DNA of 64,000 bases from an uncultured Flavobacteriales bacterium (GTDB lineage: Bacteria; Bacteroidota; Bacteroidia; Flavobacteriales_D; CAJJDF01), in assembly GCA_905182785.1 (NCBI GenBank), contig CAJJDF010000038.1, forward strand, positions 1 to 64,000, given 5' to 3'. The number at the start of each line of letters is the position of its first letter. Position 1 is the first letter of the stretch. The position numbers were made by a program, and so were the translations under genes. The notes beneath the pieces are model-generated. The model saw nothing but the letters and a program-made list of their open reading frames with translations, ran no database searches and was not told where the DNA came from. Of this stretch, positions 59,308 to 64,000 are shown piece after piece.

Positions 59308-59955
59308 GTGATAAAAAAATATTCAATCTTACTCTTTATTCTCATTTACACAGGATTTAATGGGTACTCACAAGAAGAAAAAGAACCACTTGTAATAAAA
59401 AAATGGACAGTAAAAAGTCTTGTTTTTTCACAACCCTATACCTTTGAAAGAAGTGACGCTTTGCCTAGTTTTTTTACAGGAATTGGAGCTAAAATGAATT
59501 ACGAAAAAATATCATATCGTATTTCTTTTGAACACATTAACTACGTCAAAGAAGTAGAAGTACTTTCTCAAAAAGGTTTCTTTCGTGAGAATACATTAAG
59601 ACTTGGTGCCGAATATAAAATGAGACATAATGAGCTCATAAACTTAAACTTCTTTCTAGATGCTGGAATATCAAAAATATACGAAGAAGCTAACATGAAA
59701 ATAATTGATAGTAATATAGATATTTATGAAAGCTATGACGGTTATGGCTTAGGAGCAATTTTTGGAATTGGTTTTGATTATTATTTAAAACCGAATTTTT
59801 CTTTGTCGTTAGAAACAAGGTTAGATTTAATTCATATTTATGGAGATTATCACAAAGAAAACTTGATCCAAAAATACACAGTAAACTACGTTACTACTCA
59901 TGGTAAATTCAACCTAAACTTATTGGGTAATTTTAGCATCAATTACCACTTTTAA
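59308..59955 (+). CDS. Outer-membrane beta-barrel protein, unknown function (GTG start)
   Basis: Signal peptide ending NGYSQ; barrel-like pattern. Confidence 0.6.
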   Translation: MIKKYSILLFILIYTGFNGYSQEEKEPLVIKKWTVKSLVFSQPYTFERSDALPSFFTGIGAKMNYEKISYRISFEHINYVKEVEVLSQKGFFRENTLRLGAEYKMRHNELINLNFFLDAGISKIYEEANMKIIDSNIDIYESYDGYGLGAIFGIGFDYYLKPNFSLSLETRLDLIHIYGDYHKENLIQKYTVNYVTTHGKFNLNLLGNFSINYHF

Positions 59956-59964
59956 TACAGAACA

Positions 59965-61968
59965 ATGAACAAAATATTTTCTACACTCCTTATTTTCATT
60001 CTATTTCTTTCCTCTTGTCAATCTACAGCACAAAGTTCGCTTTACGACTCTAAGAGCAAGAAAGCCATAGAGTTATTCAAAAAAGGATACAATGAATACC
60101 GCAGTAGTGCTGGAAATGAAGAAAAACTAAATAAAGCTGAAAATTACCTTAACAAAGCGATAAAAAAAGACCCTAATTTTGTTTCTGCTTATATGTTGAT
60201 TGCCGAAATTCAGATACAAAAACAAGACCTTGAAAAAGCGATAGAATATAAAGAAAAAGCTTTATCCATAAACCCAGAATATTCTAAAAACGAATATTAT
60301 TACTTGGCTCAATGGCAAATGAGAGCAGGACAATATGATAAATGTAAGATAAACTCTGCTCGTTTTTTAACTTATAGAGGCACAAACGAAACGTTTCAAT
60401 ACAATGCTAAACAATACGTTAAAAACTGTGATTTTGCCAAAATCGCTTTGAATAACCCAGTAGATTTTACCCCACGAAATTTAGGGAAATCAATCAATTC
60501 TGAAAATTTAGAATATTTTCCTTCCCTTACAGGAGATGGAAAAACACTGGTGTACACAAGAGTTGTGAAAGACCAAAATGCAATCATGCGTGGAGGAAAA
60601 CAAGAAGATTTATACGCATCAACAACAAATAAATTAAATGAATGGGAAGTTTCTGAAAAATTTTCTTCTCAAATAAACTCACCTTATAATGAAGGAGCAC
60701 CCACCATTACTGCAGATGGAAACTTTGTGATTTTCACCTCTTGTGTTGGCAGAGACGGGTACGGAGGAGATAGAACTGGGAAAGGAAGTTGTGATTTGTT
60801 TTATGCAAGAAAACTAGGAAAAAAATGGTCTAAACCAAGAAACTTAGGAGCACCAATCAATACAAAACACTGGGAGTCTCAGCCTTGTTTTTCTGCAGAT
60901 GGAAGAACACTTTATTTTGTGAGAGCAATTATAACAAAAAGAGGAAGGCACGATCCAGGCATTCAGGATATTTATGTGACAAAACTATCGGACAAAGGCT
61001 ATTGGTCTCTTCCAAAAAAATTACCAAACACAATAAATACCCCAGGAAGAGAAGAATCTGTTTTTATTCATCCAGATGGGCAAACGCTTTACTTTGGATC
61101 TAACGGGCACACAGGAATGGGTGGAATGGATTTATACCTTTCTAGGTTACAAGATAATGGAGAATGGGGAACGCCAGAAAATTTGGGTTACCCAATAAAT
61201 ACGTGCGACAATGAAAATAGCATTATTGTTTCGCCTAACGGAGATCTAGCTTATTTTGCATCTGACAGGGATGGAGGTTTGGGAGGTTTGGACTTGTATT
61301 CATTCGAATTACCAGAAAAAGCAAAACCTTTCTTAACGACTTTCATGAGAGGGAAAGTATACGATTCTGAATCTCAAATTCCTCTGGGAGCTACGATTAG
61401 CGTAATTGATTTGAAAACTAGAAAAGTACTCCTGAAGACAAAAGCAGATAAATTGAATGGAGAATACCTAGTAAACATTCCAACTAACAAAGAGTTAGCT
61501 ATTAATGTTTACAAAACTGGTTATTTCTTTTACTCAAAAAACTTCACTCCTACTAATTCCAAAGAACCGATTTTGATTGACATTCCTTTGGATAGAATAA
61601 AAGCAGGCGATAAACCTTACGTATTAGAAAACATATTTTTTGAAGTAAGTCAATACAATTTAAAACCAGAATCTAGAGTAGAATTAGATAGGCTTTTCCA
61701 GATAATGAAAGAAAATAGCAAACTAAAAATAGAAATTGGAGGCCATACAGACAGTGACGGAGATGACGACAAAAATATGGAGTTATCAACGAAAAGAGCT
61801 AAATCTGCAATGAATTACTTGTTAATGAAAGGAGTTGAGGCTCCAAGGCTATCTTACAAAGGGTATGGAGAAATGATGCCTAGAGTAAAAAATGATACGC
61901 CAATAAACAAAGCACTGAACAGAAGAACAGAAGTGAAAATTATTGGAGAAGTAACTCCAAATAATTAA
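59965..61968 (+). CDS. PorE-like OmpA-family lipoprotein (TPR, PD40 beta-propeller, CRD, OmpA_C)
   Basis: Lipobox LFLSSCQ; TPRs; WESQPCFSADGRTLYFVR, EESVFIHPDGQTLYFGSNGHTGMGGMDLYLSR propeller blades; OmpA_C IGGHTDSDGDDDKNMELSTKRAKSAMNYLLMKGV. Confidence 0.85.
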   Translation: MNKIFSTLLIFILFLSSCQSTAQSSLYDSKSKKAIELFKKGYNEYRSSAGNEEKLNKAENYLNKAIKKDPNFVSAYMLIAEIQIQKQDLEKAIEYKEKALSINPEYSKNEYYYLAQWQMRAGQYDKCKINSARFLTYRGTNETFQYNAKQYVKNCDFAKIALNNPVDFTPRNLGKSINSENLEYFPSLTGDGKTLVYTRVVKDQNAIMRGGKQEDLYASTTNKLNEWEVSEKFSSQINSPYNEGAPTITADGNFVIFTSCVGRDGYGGDRTGKGSCDLFYARKLGKKWSKPRNLGAPINTKHWESQPCFSADGRTLYFVRAIITKRGRHDPGIQDIYVTKLSDKGYWSLPKKLPNTINTPGREESVFIHPDGQTLYFGSNGHTGMGGMDLYLSRLQDNGEWGTPENLGYPINTCDNENSIIVSPNGDLAYFASDRDGGLGGLDLYSFELPEKAKPFLTTFMRGKVYDSESQIPLGATISVIDLKTRKVLLKTKADKLNGEYLVNIPTNKELAINVYKTGYFFYSKNFTPTNSKEPILIDIPLDRIKAGDKPYVLENIFFEVSQYNLKPESRVELDRLFQIMKENSKLKIEIGGHTDSDGDDDKNMELSTKRAKSAMNYLLMKGVEAPRLSYKGYGEMMPRVKNDTPINKALNRRTEVKIIGEVTPNN

Positions 61969-62298
61969 ACCTTTAATTCATAGTATTTTCTTAGTTTCCT
62001 TTTTTATTACAGTTGTAATTGGGAGTAATAATGAACACGAATTAGTAAGGATTTCCTATCCAATAAAAACTAAAAAACTCACATTCGAAAAAGACATCAA
62101 ACCTATTATAAATAAATATTGTGGAGGGATATTTTGCCACCATAGGGTACCTTCAACTTAGACAAAGTAAAAGTGGTGAAAATGTTCCTTAAAAGGGTTA
62201 ATTTTAAGAAAGAAGTGATTGATGACAGGACTATGCCAACAAGAAAAAAATTACCAAAAGAAGAATACAGTACTCTTAAAAAATGGTTGGAAGAATGA
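61964..62298 (+). pseudogene. Frameshifted secreted cytochrome c-like (CxxxxCHH) protein
   Basis: ATT-started frame IKPLIHSIFLVSFFITVVIGSNNEHELVRISYPIKTKKLTFEKDIKPIINKYCGGIFCHH, frameshift ~62140-62160, then GTFNLDKVKVVKMFLKRVNFKKEVIDDRTMPTRKKLPKEEYSTLKKWLEE*. Confidence 0.65.
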
Positions 62299-62401
62299 GT
62301 TTTGGAAAAATAAACCGCTTTATTTCTTTGTACTTCAAATTACATTCTTGAGTTTATATTAGTTCGTTTTATCAACTATTTTTAAAACCATAAGCAGTAT
62401 A

Positions 62402-62433
62402 TTGCTTTTTAATTAAGGATTACAGTATCTTTA
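62402..62433 (+). promoter_or_regulatory. Putative promoter of malic enzyme gene
   Basis: TTG (62402-62404), 21 nt spacer, TATCTTTA (62426-62433). Confidence 0.35.
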
Positions 62434-62450
62434 CAGCCTAATTTATAGAT

Positions 62451-64000
62451 ATGAAAGATAAGAGAAAAAAGAACGAAGCTTTAAGATACCACAGTCATCC
62501 AAAACCAGGTAAAATTGAAGTTGTTCCAACAACAAAATACTCCTCACAAAGAGATTTATCTCTAGCCTATTCGCCTGGTGTAGCAGAACCTTGTTTGGCT
62601 ATTGCTGAAAATAAAGAGGACGTTTATAAATACACATCCAAAGGAAATTTGGTTGCAGTAATATCAAACGGAACAGCTGTATTGGGACTTGGAAACATTG
62701 GTCCAGAGGCCTCTAAGCCAGTAATGGAAGGAAAAGGATTGTTGTTTAAGATATTTGCAGATATTGATGTATTTGATATTGAAGTAGACACAGAAGACAT
62801 AGATAAATTTGTAGAAACTGTAAAGAATATTGCTCCTACTTTTGGAGGAATAAACTTAGAAGATATAAAAGCGCCAGAAGCCTTTGAAATAGAGAGAAGA
62901 TTGGTAGAAGAACTGGATATTCCAGTCATGCATGACGACCAACACGGAACTGCAATTATTTCTACAGCAGCACTTAAAAATGCTATAGAGATTACTGGAA
63001 AGAAAATTGACACAGTGAAAATTGTGGTTAATGGAGCGGGTGCAGCTGCAATTTCTTGTACTCGACTTTATATCTCTCTTGGAGCAAAAAAGAAGAACAT
63101 CCTAATGTGTGATAGCAAAGGTGTGATTCAAAAAAGCAGAAAAGATTTAACTCCACAAAAAAAGGAATTTGCTACCGACCAAGTCGACCAAATAACTTTG
63201 GAAGATGCAATGAAAGGTGCAGATGTTTTTGTAGGATTATCCAAAGGAAATATTGTAACGCCTGCCATGTTGCTTACTATGGCAAAAGATCCGATTGTAT
63301 TTGCAATGGCAAATCCTGAACCAGAAATAGATTATAACTTAGCAGTATCAACACGAGATGATATAATTATGGCAACAGGAAGATCTGATTTTCCTAACCA
63401 AGTAAATAACGTCCTAGGATTCCCATTTATATTTAGAGGAGCCTTGGATGTGAGAGCAACAAAAATAAACGAAGCTATGAAAATGGCGGCTGTTCATGCC
63501 TTGGCAGATTTAGCAAAAGAATCGGTACCAGAACAAGTTAACATCACTTATGACGAGGTAAATATAACATTTGGAAAAGATTATATCATTCCAAAACCAT
63601 TTGACAATAGATTAATATCTGTAGTTCCTCCAGCTGTTGCAAAAGCAGCCATGGAAAGTGGCGTAGCATTACAACCGATTACAAATTGGGCGAAATACCG
63701 TAACGAACTTGAAGATAGATTAGGAAAAGGAAATAAAATTGTTCGACTCCTTCACAACAGAGCAAAATCAAATCCGAAACGAGTTGTTTTTGCCGAAGGC
63801 GATCATTTAGATGTTCTTAAGGCTGCACAAGTAGTGTATGATGAAGGTATGGCAATTCCAATTTTATTGGGAGACAAAGAAACCATTGAAGAACTAAAAG
63901 AAGAAATAGGATTTGATGCTGACATTGAAATAATTGACCCGAAATCTTACAAAGAGAGAAAGCGTAAAAGAGAATTTGCAGAAAAATACTGGGAACTAAG
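62451..64000 (+). CDS. maeB: NADP-dependent malic enzyme with C-terminal phosphotransacetylase-like domain (3' end beyond window)
   Basis: RDLSLAYSPGVAEPCLAIAEN; VAVISNGTAVLGLGNIGPEASKPVMEGKGLLFK; MHDDQHGTAIISTAAL; FAMANPEPEI; fused KRVVFAEGDHLDVLKAAQVV. Confidence 0.95.
   Translation, partial: MKDKRKKNEALRYHSHPKPGKIEVVPTTKYSSQRDLSLAYSPGVAEPCLAIAENKEDVYKYTSKGNLVAVISNGTAVLGLGNIGPEASKPVMEGKGLLFKIFADIDVFDIEVDTEDIDKFVETVKNIAPTFGGINLEDIKAPEAFEIERRLVEELDIPVMHDDQHGTAIISTAALKNAIEITGKKIDTVKIVVNGAGAAAISCTRLYISLGAKKKNILMCDSKGVIQKSRKDLTPQKKEFATDQVDQITLEDAMKGADVFVGLSKGNIVTPAMLLTMAKDPIVFAMANPEPEIDYNLAVSTRDDIIMATGRSDFPNQVNNVLGFPFIFRGALDVRATKINEAMKMAAVHALADLAKESVPEQVNITYDEVNITFGKDYIIPKPFDNRLISVVPPAVAKAAMESGVALQPITNWAKYRNELEDRLGKGNKIVRLLHNRAKSNPKRVVFAEGDHLDVLKAAQVVYDEGMAIPILLGDKETIEELKEEIGFDADIEIIDPKSYKERKRKREFAEKYWEL

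Overview
This 64 kb AT-rich window comes from a Bacteroidota (Flavobacteriales-like) chromosome. It is mostly densely packed housekeeping and envelope genes: fabI, aroA/aroB/dapB, parA/parB, guaA, coaBC, rpoZ, bamD, tsaB, rdgB, anmK, lptD, an MCE/mlaD gene, amiC and maeB. Type IX secretion parts are also present (PorD/DUF4835, a PorE-architecture OmpA lipoprotein and a cargo protein with a C-terminal sorting domain). A clear RNase P RNA gene (rnpB) lies at 37099-37470. I found no CRISPR array, tRNA, rRNA, intact transposon, prophage or obvious new multigene defence system. The most notable items are: (1) a lipoprotein homologue of PNGase F with all three catalytic acids conserved (43899-44957); (2) a umuDC operon whose UmuD keeps the Ser of the Ser/Lys dyad but appears to have lost the Lys; (3) several gene relics hidden in intergenic DNA, namely a frameshifted HipA C-terminus (49043-49299), a frameshifted haem-binding/cytochrome-like reading frame (61964-62298), a SurE N-terminal relic (43493 onward) and a frameshifted signal-peptide ORF (43626-43770); (4) a GT2-PAP2-GT39 cassette likely to modify an envelope lipid. 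All homology calls are by eye from the translations; no database search was run.
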